A stretch of DNA of 64,000 nt from Saprospiraceae bacterium. GTDB taxonomy: Bacteria; Bacteroidota; Bacteroidia; Chitinophagales; Saprospiraceae. The notes below the pieces were generated by a model. The model was not told the DNA's origin. It saw only the letters and a list, made by a program, of their open reading frames with translations, and made no database searches. Below, piece after piece: positions 27,454 to 38,100 of this stretch. A program made the position numbers and the translations under genes. Location: positions 42,732-106,731 of the forward strand of contig JAHDIE010000009.1 of NCBI GenBank assembly GCA_020630955.1. The letters are read 5' to 3'. Position 1 is the first letter of the stretch, and every line of letters begins with the position of its first letter.

Positions 27454-28851
27454 TTGGACACCGAACCACCGGACAGTTTATTTTTAACCGATATATTATT
27501 TGCTATTGCTTTTGATTGGACACTCATCTTATGGGTGTTGGTCTTATTTTTATTACTTGTTGCATCAGCTTTGGTAAGTGGGTCAGAAGTTGCTTTCTTC
27601 TCCCTATCACCAAATGATCTTCATGATATACATCAAGAAAAAGACCCTACATCTGAAAAGTTAATCGAACTAAAGGAAAAACCTAGAAAGTTATTAGCAA
27701 CAATTTTGATAAGTAACAACTTTATTAATATTGCAATAGTCATTATTTCTGATCACATCATAAAGAACCTTTTACCTGATGAAGTATTAAAACCCATTGC
27801 TGAAAATCTTTTGGCTTTTCTTCCTGGAACTATTGACTCTTTGGTTTCTGTAATTAGCTTCTTAATTACAATTGTAGGAGTAACATTTTTACTTGTCTTG
27901 TTTGGAGAGGTAGCACCAAAAATATATGCAAGTATTAATAATCGAAAATTTGCTTTGATGATGACTGGACCGATGTCTGTGATGAGTAGCATATATTCTC
28001 CGTTAAGTAACTTTATGGTTTATTGGACATCAAAACTGGAAAAAAGATTTGAATCAAGGGCAAGTTCTGGAACAAGCAGACAAGAGATTGATAAAGCAAT
28101 TGACCTTACTGTAAGTCAAGAACAAAATGCCGAAGAAGAAGCCGATATTTTAAAGGGGATAATCAAATTTGGTGATTTGTTGGTAAAACAAATCATGAGA
28201 TCTAGAGGAGATGTTATCGCAGTAGATATAGACACCTCTTTTTTTGAACTTCTATCACAGATTCGTGAGTTTTCTTATTCCAGAATTCCTGTTTTCAAAG
28301 ATGACTTTGACAATGTCATTGGCATCCTTTATGTAAAAGACTTAATAGGGAATTTGTCTAAAGACGAAAACTATGAATGGCAATCCAATATAAGGACTAA
28401 CGTACTTTATGTTCCAGAATCTAAAAAGATTGATGAATTACTAAGAGAATTTCAATCAAAGAAACTACACATGGCCATTGTAGTAGATGAGTTTGGTGGA
28501 AGCTCTGGAATTGTCACATTAGAAGATATAATGGAACAAGTAATTGGAGAGATTAAAGATGAATCAGATGAGGATGCAGAAATTGATTTTGTAAAAATCG
28601 ATGACAACAACTTTATATTTGATGGTAAGACTTTGCTCAATGACGTTTGTCGTATTACAGGTGAAGACATTGAGGCTTTTGAAACCGCCCGAGGAGAATC
28701 AGACTCCTTGGCAGGTTTGGTTTTAGAAAACCTTGGGTATATTCCTAAGAAGGACAAAGAGTTTGTACTCGATAAGTATAAAATGAAAGTAATGTCTGTT
28801 TCAAAAAGAAGAATTGAAAAAATAAAATTTACCATACTAGAAATCACATGA
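27454..28851 (+). CDS. gldE: Gliding motility-associated protein GldE (CNNM/CBS family)
   Basis: A 465-residue membrane protein starting at TTG. The N-terminal DUF21/CNNM transmembrane domain has four helices (LVSGSEVAFFSLSP; LLATILISNNFINIAIVII; LFGEVAPKIYAS). Tandem CBS domains (about 245-370; IMRSRGDVIAVDID, GIVTLEDIMEQVIGEI) and a CorC/HlyC C-terminal domain follow. Its position after ssb and its 4-nt overlap with gldD identify it as GldE, a Bacteroidota homologue of CorC-type transporters linked to gliding and T9SS function. Confidence 0.92.
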   Translation: MDTEPPDSLFLTDILFAIAFDWTLILWVLVLFLLLVASALVSGSEVAFFSLSPNDLHDIHQEKDPTSEKLIELKEKPRKLLATILISNNFINIAIVIISDHIIKNLLPDEVLKPIAENLLAFLPGTIDSLVSVISFLITIVGVTFLLVLFGEVAPKIYASINNRKFALMMTGPMSVMSSIYSPLSNFMVYWTSKLEKRFESRASSGTSRQEIDKAIDLTVSQEQNAEEEADILKGIIKFGDLLVKQIMRSRGDVIAVDIDTSFFELLSQIREFSYSRIPVFKDDFDNVIGILYVKDLIGNLSKDENYEWQSNIRTNVLYVPESKKIDELLREFQSKKLHMAIVVDEFGGSSGIVTLEDIMEQVIGEIKDESDEDAEIDFVKIDDNNFIFDGKTLLNDVCRITGEDIEAFETARGESDSLAGLVLENLGYIPKKDKEFVLDKYKMKVMSVSKRRIEKIKFTILEIT

Positions 28852-29438
28852 TTAGACTCGTTGTTTTATTGCCACTTTTAATTTTTGGTGCTTGTCAGCA
28901 ACCAGAACTTGGTACACCTAAACCTCGAATGTATCCTAAAGTAGATTATCCAGTGCGAAGTAAGGTCCAATTTGATGAAGCATATTGCAAACTAAAGTTT
29001 GAATACCCAAACTACTTTTCTGTGGAACAGGATCAATATTTTTTTGATTCCAAACCAATAGATCCTTGTTGGTTTGATTTGGTCTCTAAACAATTAAACA
29101 GCCAACTTCATTGCAGTTATATTCCGGTAAATAATAGAAAGCACTTTGATCAATTGGTCAATGATGCTTTCAAAATGACAAGCAAACACAATCAAAAAGC
29201 TAATTACCGCAGGGAACAATTAATTAAGAACCCAGAGGAAAATGTGCATGGAATTTTATTTGAACATGATGGCCCTGTAGCTTCGCCCTTACAGTTTTTT
29301 GTAACAGACTCTACTAAACACTTCTTCAGGGCAAGTCTATATTTTAAAAGTCAGGTAAATCCAGATTCAATTGCACCAGTATATGATTTTGTTAAAACAG
29401 ATATATTAGAAATTATTGAGTCATTTAAGTGGAATTAA
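28848..29438 (+). CDS. gldD: Gliding motility lipoprotein GldD
   Basis: A 196-residue lipoprotein. The signal peptide ends in a lipobox (LLIFGAC), followed by QQPELGTPKPRMYPKVDYP, a segment typical of GldD. The body includes CWFDLVSKQLNSQLHCSY and the conserved C-terminal region (FVTDSTKHFFRASLYFKS). It is needed for gliding and T9SS function in Flavobacterium. It is translationally coupled to gldE by an ATGA overlap. The other gld genes are not in the window. Confidence 0.92.
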   Translation: MIRLVVLLPLLIFGACQQPELGTPKPRMYPKVDYPVRSKVQFDEAYCKLKFEYPNYFSVEQDQYFFDSKPIDPCWFDLVSKQLNSQLHCSYIPVNNRKHFDQLVNDAFKMTSKHNQKANYRREQLIKNPEENVHGILFEHDGPVASPLQFFVTDSTKHFFRASLYFKSQVNPDSIAPVYDFVKTDILEIIESFKWN

Positions 29439-29480
29439 TTGAATAGATCCTTTGTTGTCAAATAGTAAAACAAAACACCA

Positions 29481-30545
29481 ATGGACAGTATCATTAATGT
29501 CATCTTGGATTTTTCCGAGACCTTTTTTACTATACTCTTTTTCACTCTACTTTATTATGGCGTAAAGTACTTGATGAACCGTCAAGCAAAAGGCAATACA
29601 GACACCACACTAATTAGGTCTATCATTTTGTTTTTAATTGCGATGATCGCTATTATATCGGTTATCCTAGCATTGCCTATGAATCCTGAAATAAAAAAGG
29701 AAGTAACCAATATTATAGGTATTGTTATTTCAGCGGTTTTAGCACTTTCTTCTGCAACATTTATAGGGAATGCCTTGGCTGGAATAATGTTAAGAGCTGT
29801 GAAAAATTTTAAACCAGGAGATTTTGTGCTTGTTGAAGATGTATACGGAAGGGTAACGGAAATGGGTTTGTTTCATACCGAAATTCAAACGGAAAACAGA
29901 GACTTGACTACTCTTCCAAACTTGTATTTAACAACAAACCCAGTCAAAGTTACTCGGTCTTCAGGAACCTTTATTTCTTCAGAAGTCTCCTTAGGCTACG
30001 ATGTCGATCGGCACCTCATTGAGGAAGCTTTGATCAAAGCGGCAACCACATCTGGCTTAAAAGATCCGTTTGTATTAATGACATCTCTGGGGGACTTTAC
30101 AATTGTCTATAAGGTCCAAGGGCTATTAGAAAATGTAAAAACTATAATAACATCAAAATCCAATTTGAATGCAATGGTGGTTGATGAATTACATAAAGTA
30201 GGGATCGAAATAGTTTCACCAGGATTTGTAAATCAAAGACAAGTAAATGATACTATTTTTATTCCAAAGAAGATTAAAGAAGTTGATTTGAAAAAAGAAA
30301 CAAAAACACAAAAGCCAGAAAATGTCATCTTTGACAAAGCTGATGAAGCAGAGAGTATCGAATCAAGGAAAAAGCATTTAGAGTCAATGGACGAAAAATT
30401 ATCAAAACTCATGGAAGAATTGAAAGCTTGTGAAACAGAAGAAGCAAAAGTGCTAGTAAATTCAAAAATTTTGAAAGCGGAAGAGGTCAAACAAAAATTA
30501 ATTGACCGAATTGATTCTAAAATTGACGAACTAGGTAAACAATAA
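29481..30545 (+). CDS. Mechanosensitive ion channel, MscS family
   Basis: A 354-residue inner-membrane channel. Helices lie at about residues 12-32, 48-68 and 78-105. The last is the pore-lining segment (LSSATFIGNALAGIMLRAV), followed by the beta domain (FKPGDFVLVEDVYGRVTEMG; TLPNLYLTTNPV). The C terminus (about 270-354) is a charged helical extension, probably coiled coil, which is not standard in small MscS. It likely releases osmolytes under hypo-osmotic shock. It is followed by a bidirectional terminator. Confidence 0.9.
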   Translation: MDSIINVILDFSETFFTILFFTLLYYGVKYLMNRQAKGNTDTTLIRSIILFLIAMIAIISVILALPMNPEIKKEVTNIIGIVISAVLALSSATFIGNALAGIMLRAVKNFKPGDFVLVEDVYGRVTEMGLFHTEIQTENRDLTTLPNLYLTTNPVKVTRSSGTFISSEVSLGYDVDRHLIEEALIKAATTSGLKDPFVLMTSLGDFTIVYKVQGLLENVKTIITSKSNLNAMVVDELHKVGIEIVSPGFVNQRQVNDTIFIPKKIKEVDLKKETKTQKPENVIFDKADEAESIESRKKHLESMDEKLSKLMEELKACETEEAKVLVNSKILKAEEVKQKLIDRIDSKIDELGKQ

Positions 30546-30551
30546 AATAGT

Positions 30552-30594
30552 ATAAGAAAAGCCAGACAAAGTAATTCTGACTGGCTTTTCTTAT
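30552..30594. terminator. Bidirectional terminator between mscS and the T9SS gene
   Basis: Inverted repeat ATAAGAAAAGCCAG / CTGGCTTTTCTTAT with a 15-nt loop. It lies between convergent stop codons and gives a T-rich 3' side on either strand. Confidence 0.8.
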
Positions 30595-30607
30595 AAGGTA
30601 CAAGGGA

Positions 30608-32821
30608 TTAATTCTTTATAAACCTACCTTTGAAACTATTGTTTGTTCCTTCAATATTATAGAAGAAATACCCAGGGTTTAGATCTGATACATTTACATT
30701 AAATCTTAATTGCTGTCCAGAAGCGTTGGTTGTTTTTTGAAGTACAAGTCTTCCTGAAGTATCAAATATACTTAACTGATATTTTCCACTAAGAGACTTT
30801 CCATTTAATGAGATATTTGCAAAGTCTTGAGTTGGATTTGGACTGAATTCTACCGCAACATCGTTTATCGTTTCATCAATTCCAGAGATTATATCTAACT
30901 CTAAAGTAGAGTTTTCTAAAATTTCTTGTAATTGATTTTCTGGAATAAGCATATCTAAATCCCCTTTCAAAATGGCGAGTAAAAAGTAGTTTTCGCTTGC
31001 ATTATTTGGTAAGGTAATTTGCAATGGATCAACAATTGCAAGATCAAAAGGATTTTCACTTTGCGCTGTTTCTTGAACAAACCAATAAGGCTCTTGACAA
31101 GGAAGAGAAAAAATATCTCCAGAGACAAATTTTACCATATGTAATAGGTCATCAAAATCAACCTTCATATTATCATCAACATCTGCTGCAAGGTATAGAT
31201 ATGGATTGTCAAAGCTAGTAGCACCAGTTATAAATGCGTGAAGGACTTTCGCGTCATCCAAATTGATTTTGGTAAGGTCACAAGTGTTTTTCACAGGCAT
31301 CATTTTCACCATTTCATTGGTCATTACATTGTTGTGAACAAATTGACCTTGAATATCCGTCATGATGGATTGATGATACATAACTGTTGTTGTGTCAAAT
31401 TGATAGGTCTCAACAGTATCTACGCCCATTACGTGCACTGTATTTCCCAGAGGCGTATTATAGCTACTTATTTCTATAGGAACATAATTTATATCTATCA
31501 GGTTTTGAGTTATTTCTATCTCTGCATCCGCTCCTTCTAAAGTAATTTTTGTATCAGGGAGAGGGGTGTAATCAGGCATTAATACTCTACCGCTTACTGT
31601 TCCATTGTGATTTGATATGTTTGGATCGGGTGCAGGCTCGCAGTTAGGAATATTGGCTCCATTATTCTGAACATCGACTTCGACTATGCAATAAGACTGG
31701 CCACCGTATGGTCCAGTAACATACATTTTCACCTCATTTTTGCCGACATCTTCGCAAGTAAAGGTTTTAAAAGTATCATCGACGTCTGGAGAGAATGAAA
31801 ACTTCAAAGGACCATAGCCACAAGGGTGGAAACTATCTTTATTTAGGTCACTTGCCCATATTGTTACCATACCATCATCTGGTATGCCATCATTATCATC
31901 ATCCATTGGCATCAAAGCCACAGTGAGTTCTCCATAACAATAAGGAACTGGATTTTTGCCATCTTCTACAACTATTTCTACAATACAGGTAGTATTTGTA
32001 AAACAACCATACTTGATGCTAAAGGTAACATGGTGTGTACCTATGGGATATGTACCACTTGCATCAGCACCATCTGAATCTGCATAAGGAGAATTATTAG
32101 AAATCTGAAATTGACCACCACAAACAGAATAATCAGCAGATACTGGCGATATATTTACATATGCGCTATCACAATCGAAAGAAGGAATCTTTACACCAGC
32201 AGGGCAATATAGATCAGGTGCTAAGTCATTTGAAACTTTTATAATTTGAATCCAAGTCCAAATTCCATCAGAGCCCCATTGATTAGGATCATAAGTGCAC
32301 CAATCAATGATGGTCCAAGTTCTTCTAACTTTCTTACAATCACCGCCAAAGTAGAAAACATCATCTTTGTAATTATAGGCAATACTGCTGCAATCTTCGT
32401 AAGGATATGTTGGATGACCATGACCAATTGGCAAGGAATAAGGGTCTAAATCTAGATCGCAACCTGTTAGTTCTAAATCTTCTGGCCAATTAATATCTGA
32501 GCCATTAAATCCACCACCACTTACGTAAATGGTTTGAGTGCAAGAATGCCAATTCCAATAAGGGTCTTCATAATTCCAAGTTCTAAGAATTGTTCCTGTA
32601 TTACAGCTGCTTAAATTATAAGTAACTGTTGGAGCTCCAGCATAATGGTAGGTGCCATTATAATCTACGAAATAGGCATTACCATAAATGGATAAATCCC
32701 AAAGTTCGTCATCACAATCAGCATATTCATTTGGAGGACAGTGAAAGCCAGCAACAGCAATGTCATTGGCTTGAAGGCTAAATGCAAAAAGCATTAATAA
32801 TGGAAATAAAAAGGTTTTCAT
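30608..32821 (-). CDS. Secreted protein with dockerin-like region and T9SS sorting domain
   Basis: About 737 residues from ATG 32821; the track start at 32905 adds 28 residues before the signal peptide MKTFLFPLLMLFAFSLQA. Order of parts: a cysteine-rich beta region with aromatic repeats (NGTYHYAG, TWIIDWCTYDP), a HYR-like region, a module with IWASDLNKDSF, a carboxypeptidase-regulatory-like segment (GTVSGRVLMPDYTPLPDTKI), a dockerin-like stretch (about 524-570, AADVDDNMKVDFDDLLHMV) and a C-terminal type A sorting domain (FSPNPTQDF ... FKGRFIKN). It is probably exported by T9SS and surface-attached. Its role is unknown; adhesion is a guess. Confidence 0.85.
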   Translation of the reverse strand: MKTFLFPLLMLFAFSLQANDIAVAGFHCPPNEYADCDDELWDLSIYGNAYFVDYNGTYHYAGAPTVTYNLSSCNTGTILRTWNYEDPYWNWHSCTQTIYVSGGGFNGSDINWPEDLELTGCDLDLDPYSLPIGHGHPTYPYEDCSSIAYNYKDDVFYFGGDCKKVRRTWTIIDWCTYDPNQWGSDGIWTWIQIIKVSNDLAPDLYCPAGVKIPSFDCDSAYVNISPVSADYSVCGGQFQISNNSPYADSDGADASGTYPIGTHHVTFSIKYGCFTNTTCIVEIVVEDGKNPVPYCYGELTVALMPMDDDNDGIPDDGMVTIWASDLNKDSFHPCGYGPLKFSFSPDVDDTFKTFTCEDVGKNEVKMYVTGPYGGQSYCIVEVDVQNNGANIPNCEPAPDPNISNHNGTVSGRVLMPDYTPLPDTKITLEGADAEIEITQNLIDINYVPIEISSYNTPLGNTVHVMGVDTVETYQFDTTTVMYHQSIMTDIQGQFVHNNVMTNEMVKMMPVKNTCDLTKINLDDAKVLHAFITGATSFDNPYLYLAADVDDNMKVDFDDLLHMVKFVSGDIFSLPCQEPYWFVQETAQSENPFDLAIVDPLQITLPNNASENYFLLAILKGDLDMLIPENQLQEILENSTLELDIISGIDETINDVAVEFSPNPTQDFANISLNGKSLSGKYQLSIFDTSGRLVLQKTTNASGQQLRFNVNVSDLNPGYFFYNIEGTNNSFKGRFIKN

Positions 32822-33118
32822 GCTAGGATAGTTGAAAAGGTTGACAACATGGGTTGCCAACATAGGAAAGGTTATACCTTTTCTAGATTGAGGTAAAATT
32901 TGCATTGGTTCTTATTTTCTTTGTACTACTAAAAGATTATTGCTTCAAAACCTATCTGACCTATTTAATCTTTTAGATGACCTTAGTTTTCATGATGAAG
33001 ATAAGAAGGATATTGTGAATTTCGGATAATAATTTAATAAGTCACACATCATATGAGTTATTTAAGATATTTGTTTAGAATCTTATTTAGATTTCAAACG
33101 TTATAAATAAAAACGGCT

Positions 33119-33577
33119 ATGCTATATTTTCTCATTTCATTGATCTACTTTGTTTCATTCCCTCTCGAGAAAGCTCCTGATTTCGAATTTATTCATGAAA
33201 ATGGAGATTATCAGAAACTAAGCGACTATCAAGGAAATGTCGTCTATATTGCATTTTGGGCTAGTTGGTGTAAGCCATGTTTGTCAAATTTCCAAACATA
33301 TTATGAGCTTCGGCAGGAACTCAAATCAAAAGGAGTAGTATTACTTAATGTTTCGTTGGATAAAAACAAAAGAGATTGGGAGAAAGCATTGATGAGTTAT
33401 TCATTTCTTAACGGAGAAAATGTCCATGTTACCAATTTAAAAGAGGTTATGAATTTGTATGAATTGACATACATCCCGGAATATCGAATTCTTAATAAAC
33501 AAATGGAACTTGTTAACCTCAATCAAAGTGAAAACAGAAATGTTATGGTAGACTTTGAAAAATGGTTAAAAGAATAA
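33119..33577 (+). CDS. TlpA-like thioredoxin-fold protein
   Basis: A 152-residue protein with a hydrophobic N terminus (MLYFLISLIYFVSFPL), probably a signal sequence. A TlpA/AhpC-type thioredoxin domain carries the CxxC motif in FWASWCKPCLSNF and a cis-proline region (LTYIPEYRIL). It is probably a periplasmic thiol-disulfide protein. It is transcribed alone and converges on purU. The 297-bp gap upstream, back to the T9SS gene start, shows no further gene or clear promoter. Confidence 0.88.
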   Translation: MLYFLISLIYFVSFPLEKAPDFEFIHENGDYQKLSDYQGNVVYIAFWASWCKPCLSNFQTYYELRQELKSKGVVLLNVSLDKNKRDWEKALMSYSFLNGENVHVTNLKEVMNLYELTYIPEYRILNKQMELVNLNQSENRNVMVDFEKWLKE

Positions 33578-33583
33578 AGATGG

Positions 33584-34444
33584 TCAAGAAAAGATGATGG
33601 TCTTATTCTTGTAACTAATAATTTTATGATTAAGATGTAACCAAATAGCCTGAGCAAGTACAAATTTTTCCGTGTTTTTACCTTTCCGTTTTAAATCCTT
33701 CAACCCTTCTTTATGAGAAACAGGTCTTACCTCTTGTGCGATTATCGGGCCAGCATCAAGATCTTCTGTTACATAATGAGCGGTAGCTCCAACTAGTTTT
33801 ACCCCTCTTTTGTAGGCTGACTCGTAAGGTTTTGCTCCTGCAAATGCCGGAAGAGATGAATGATGGATGTTGATAATTTTGTTAGGATATTTGTCTATGA
33901 AATTACCTGTTAGAACTTGCATATACCTTGCAAGTACGACAAGATCAATATTGTTTTCTTGTAATAATTTTATCTCATTTGCTTCAGCTTCCGCTTTGTT
34001 TTCTTTAGTAATAGGAATACAGTGAAAAGGAATTTTATAACGTTCGGCGATATATTTAAATTTTTCATGATTACTGATTATTAAAGGAATTTCGATTTTC
34101 CATTCTTTCGATTCGTACCGAGAAAGAATGTCAAAAAAACAATGAGAATATTTCGAAACAAATAAGGCAATCTTTGGTCTAAAGTCATTGAAACAAATAT
34201 TGTATAACATTCCAAACTTGGAAGCGACCAATGTTCCAAAGAATTCAGATATTTTTTCTCTAGGAATACTAAAGTTTTCCAAAGACCATTCTACTCTCAT
34301 AAAAAAGTGCTTTTCAAACTCTTCAACGTGTTGCTCTAAGGTGATAATGTTTCCCTGGTTATTGGAAATAAAATCTGTTACAGCAGCGAGTATTCCCGCT
34401 TGATCAGGGCAATGGATTAAAAGGATTGCGGTTTTCTGTATCAT
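33584..34444 (-). CDS. purU: Formyltetrahydrofolate deformylase
   Basis: A 286-residue enzyme that hydrolyses 10-formyl-THF to formate and THF, balancing one-carbon pools and supplying formate for PurT. The N-terminal ACT domain (ILLIHCPDQAGILAAVTDF) is followed by a formyltransferase domain with the catalytic NIHHSSLPAFAGAKPY motif and the aspartate in TEDLDAGPIIAQE. PurN-type GAR transformylase is excluded by the ACT domain. Confidence 0.95.
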   Translation of the reverse strand: MIQKTAILLIHCPDQAGILAAVTDFISNNQGNIITLEQHVEEFEKHFFMRVEWSLENFSIPREKISEFFGTLVASKFGMLYNICFNDFRPKIALFVSKYSHCFFDILSRYESKEWKIEIPLIISNHEKFKYIAERYKIPFHCIPITKENKAEAEANEIKLLQENNIDLVVLARYMQVLTGNFIDKYPNKIINIHHSSLPAFAGAKPYESAYKRGVKLVGATAHYVTEDLDAGPIIAQEVRPVSHKEGLKDLKRKGKNTEKFVLAQAIWLHLNHKIISYKNKTIIFS

Positions 34445-34520
34445 TGTAAAATTTAAAGGTCAAATATATTATGAAACCAACAGGCAAGATAAGGGTTAAT
34501 CTTTTATAGCAAATATTTTT

Positions 34521-35096
34521 ATGATAGAAACAATTAATCGTTTAATAAAAACTCGAAGATCTATTTTCCCGGCAATGTATACAGGAGAAAGGGTTGAGGA
34601 TTTGGTTATAGAGAATATTTTAGAAAATGCAAATTGGGCGCCTAATCATAAAAAAACAGAACCATGGAGATTTGTTGTTTTCACAAATTTGGCACTACAG
34701 AGATTAGGTGAATTTTTGGCAAACAGATATAAGGAGTTAACACCGCCAGAGAAATTTATGGAAATAAAATTTAAAAAAACGAAGAATAAACCTCTAAAGT
34801 CTAGTCACGTCATTGCTCTTTGTGTCGAGAGAGATAAAAATGAGAAAATTCCTGAATGGGAAGAATTAGCAGCTCTTTCGTGTGCTGTTCAAAACATGTA
34901 CTTAACTTGTACTGCTATGGGATTAGGGTGTTATTGGAGCACACCAAAAACAATAATAGAAGCAAAGGAATTTCTTGATTTACCTGAAAATCAAAAATGT
35001 TTTGGACTGTTTTATATTGGTGTGCCGCAAGCAGGATTGGTAATTGAAGGAGAAAGAAGGGATATTGGTCTAAAAACAAAGTGGAGAAGAGAATAA
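34521..35096 (+). CDS. Nitroreductase family protein
   Basis: A 191-residue FMN-dependent oxidoreductase of the compact YdjA-like subgroup. The N-terminal FMN-binding arginines (INRLIKTRRSIFP), NWAPNHKKTEPWRFVVF, the dimer-core helix AALSCAVQNMYLTCTAMGLG and the tail GERRDIGLKTKW are characteristic. It probably reduces nitro- or quinone-like compounds with NAD(P)H; the physiological substrate is unknown. It is a single gene, divergent from purU. Confidence 0.9.
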   Translation: MIETINRLIKTRRSIFPAMYTGERVEDLVIENILENANWAPNHKKTEPWRFVVFTNLALQRLGEFLANRYKELTPPEKFMEIKFKKTKNKPLKSSHVIALCVERDKNEKIPEWEELAALSCAVQNMYLTCTAMGLGCYWSTPKTIIEAKEFLDLPENQKCFGLFYIGVPQAGLVIEGERRDIGLKTKWRRE

Positions 35097-35158
35097 ATCA
35101 ATACTTAAACCTACAATATAAACCAACTATTTTATCTTAGGAGGTACAAACTAATAAG

Positions 35159-38100
35159 ATGAAAAAGACCTTTTGTTTATTTTTAGCGATTACATTTCTA
35201 AGCTTTTTGCCAGAAGCGAATTCTCAAAGAAAAACAAAAAAGAAGACAGAAACAATTGAGGAGAAAGACCCACTCGATGAACTTTCTGTATCTGCGCTTA
35301 AATTTCGATGTGTAGGACCGGCGCTTACTTCAGGAAGAATTTCTGACTTTGCTGTTAACCCAGTTAATCCCTCTGAATATTATGTTGCAAGTAGTTCTGG
35401 AGGAGTGTGGAAAACTACCAATTCTGGAACAACCTTTAAACCTATTTTTGATGGACAAGGGTCTTATAGTATTGGATGTATTACTATGGATCCAAACAAT
35501 TCAAACATCATTTGGGTGGGGACAGGAGAGAACAACAATCAAAGAAGTGTTGCTTATGGGGACGGTTTGTATAAATCCAATGATGGGGGCTCTAGTTGGA
35601 AAAAAGTTGGGTTAGAAAATTCAGAACATATTGGAAAAATTATTGTCCATCCAGAAGACTCCAATATTGTATGGGTCGCTGCGATTGGACCATTATGGAG
35701 TAGTGGAGGAGATCGAGGTCTATATAAAACCACAGACGGTGGAGAAACCTGGACAAAGACCCTAGATATTGATAAGTATACTGGAGTTACAGATTTAATA
35801 ATTCATCCGGAGGATCCTCAAATATTATATGCCGCAGCATTTCAAAGAGCTCGTCATGTATTTACCTACTTAGGAGGTGGACCAGGATCTGGTATATATA
35901 AATCTACAGATGGTGGAGATACTTGGCAAAAGGTAAACAATGGATTACCAAATGTAGATTTAGGAAGGATTGGTCTTACCGTTTCACCAGCTAATCCTAA
36001 TATCATCTATGCAACGGTAGAAGCAGCGCAAGGAAAGGGGGGCTTTTATAAATCGACAAATGGTGGAGCAAGTTGGTCAAAACAAAGTAGCTATGTCACC
36101 AGCGGTAATTATTACCAAGAAATCATCGCTGACCCTTTAGATGCCAACAGAATTTTTGCAATGGATACTTGGATGCATGTAAGTAGCGATGGTGGTAAGA
36201 ACTTTAAAGTAGCTGGAGAAGATGCTAAGCATGTTGACAATCATTGTATTTGGATCAACCCAAAAAATAATAGTCACTGGCTTGTTGGTTGTGATGGAGG
36301 TATTTATGAAACCTGGGACGAAGCTAAAACTTGGGACTTTAAGTCAAATCTTCCTGTTACGCAGTTCTATAAAGTGGCAGTAGACAATGACCTACCATTT
36401 TATAACATCTATGGGGGGACACAAGATAATTTTTCACTGGGTGGTCCAAGCAGGACCAATACAAATCATGGAATTAGAAATTCGGATTGGTTTGTAACTC
36501 ATGGGGGAGATGGTTTTGAAAGTCAGGTAGATCCTGAAAATCCAGACATTGTATATGCACAATCGCAATATGGTGTTTTGGTAAGATATGATAGAAAAAG
36601 TGGAGAAGAAGTAGGAATACAACCAAAGGAAAGAAAAGGAGAAAATGCATACAGGTGGAACTGGGATGCGCCCCTACAAGTAAGTCATCATAAATCTGGA
36701 AGAGTATATTTCGCTGCAAATAAATTATTTAGAACTGATGATCGTGGAAACAGTTGGGAAGTAATAAGTGATGATTTAACTCAGCAGTTAAACAGAAATG
36801 AGTTAAAAATCATGGATCGTGTATGGGGTATTGATGCTGTTGCTAAGAATAGATCGACTTCTCCTTATGGAACCATAGTTGCCTTCTCTGAGTCCCCTTT
36901 AGATGAAAACTTATTGGCCGTCGGAACGGATGACGGATTGATACAGGTTTCTTCAGATGGAGGTTCGACTTGGACTAAGATTAGCAGTTTTCCTGGCGTA
37001 CCACAACGAAGTTATGTTAATGCTGTTTACTTTTCTCAACATGATGAAAATGTGATCTATGCAGCATTTAATCATCACAAATATGGAGACTTTAAACCAT
37101 ATTTACTGAAGAGTAAAAATAAAGGGACAAGTTGGGAAATGATCAGTAATAACCTTCCAGATAGGGGAAGTGTTTATTGTATAGAAGAAGATAATATTAA
37201 TAAGGGCCTATTGTTTTGCGGAACGGAATTTGGGGTTTTCTTCAGTCCAAATGGAGGAAAAAGATGGAAACAACTAAAGGCAGGATTACCCACAATTGCT
37301 GTAAGGGATATTACAATTCAGAAAAGAGAAAATGACCTAGTCCTTGGAACTTTTGGAAGAGGCTTTTATGTGCTTGACGATTATTCACCATTGCGAAGTA
37401 TTGGGACATCTGATCTGGAAGGAGAAGCAATGCTATTTGCAAGTAGAGATTCATATCTGTATGAGAAAGCCTCACCTCTTGGTCTTCCTGGTAAAGCTTT
37501 TATGGGCGATAGTTATTATTCCGCTGAAGATCTAGGCCCGGTTGCAATGATCAGCTATTATTTGAAGGACAATAAGAAGTCTCTTAAAGATGAAAGACAA
37601 AAGAAAGAAGAGGAATCAAGCAAAGAGGGTCGGGACAATCCATACCCTACATACGAAGCATTGAAAGAAGAAAAGGAGGAGATCAATCCTCAAGTTATCA
37701 TCACTATTAAAGATTCGGAAGGAAATATAGTTAGAAAATTAAGCAATAGTCCATCCAAAGGAATTAACAGAGTAAAATGGGATATGAGGTATGCAAGTAA
37801 AGAAGCGATTAGTTTCAGGCAACCCTCATTTTACAACCCATTTGCAGGAAAATCTGAAGGAACTTTGGTCCCTCCTGGGGATTACGAAGTGAGCATAAGT
37901 TTGATGGAAGGAGAATCTTCAAAACAATTGGTAGAGCCACAATGGATAAAACTTAAGTCTTTAAATAATACGGTTCTTCCAGCCACAGACCAGGCTGCAA
38001 AAACTGCATTTCAAAGAGAAGTAGCCGAGTTAGGAAGATCTATGGAAGGAGCAAACCATCTTTTGAGAGAGATAAATAATAAGATGAAACACATCAAAAA

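Noticed and set aside
35142-35148. AGGAGGT before the sortilin-like gene as a strong Shine-Dalgarno
   Set aside because: The spacing to the ATG is 13 nt, longer than ideal, and Bacteroidota rarely depend on SD pairing; noted in the gene entry only.
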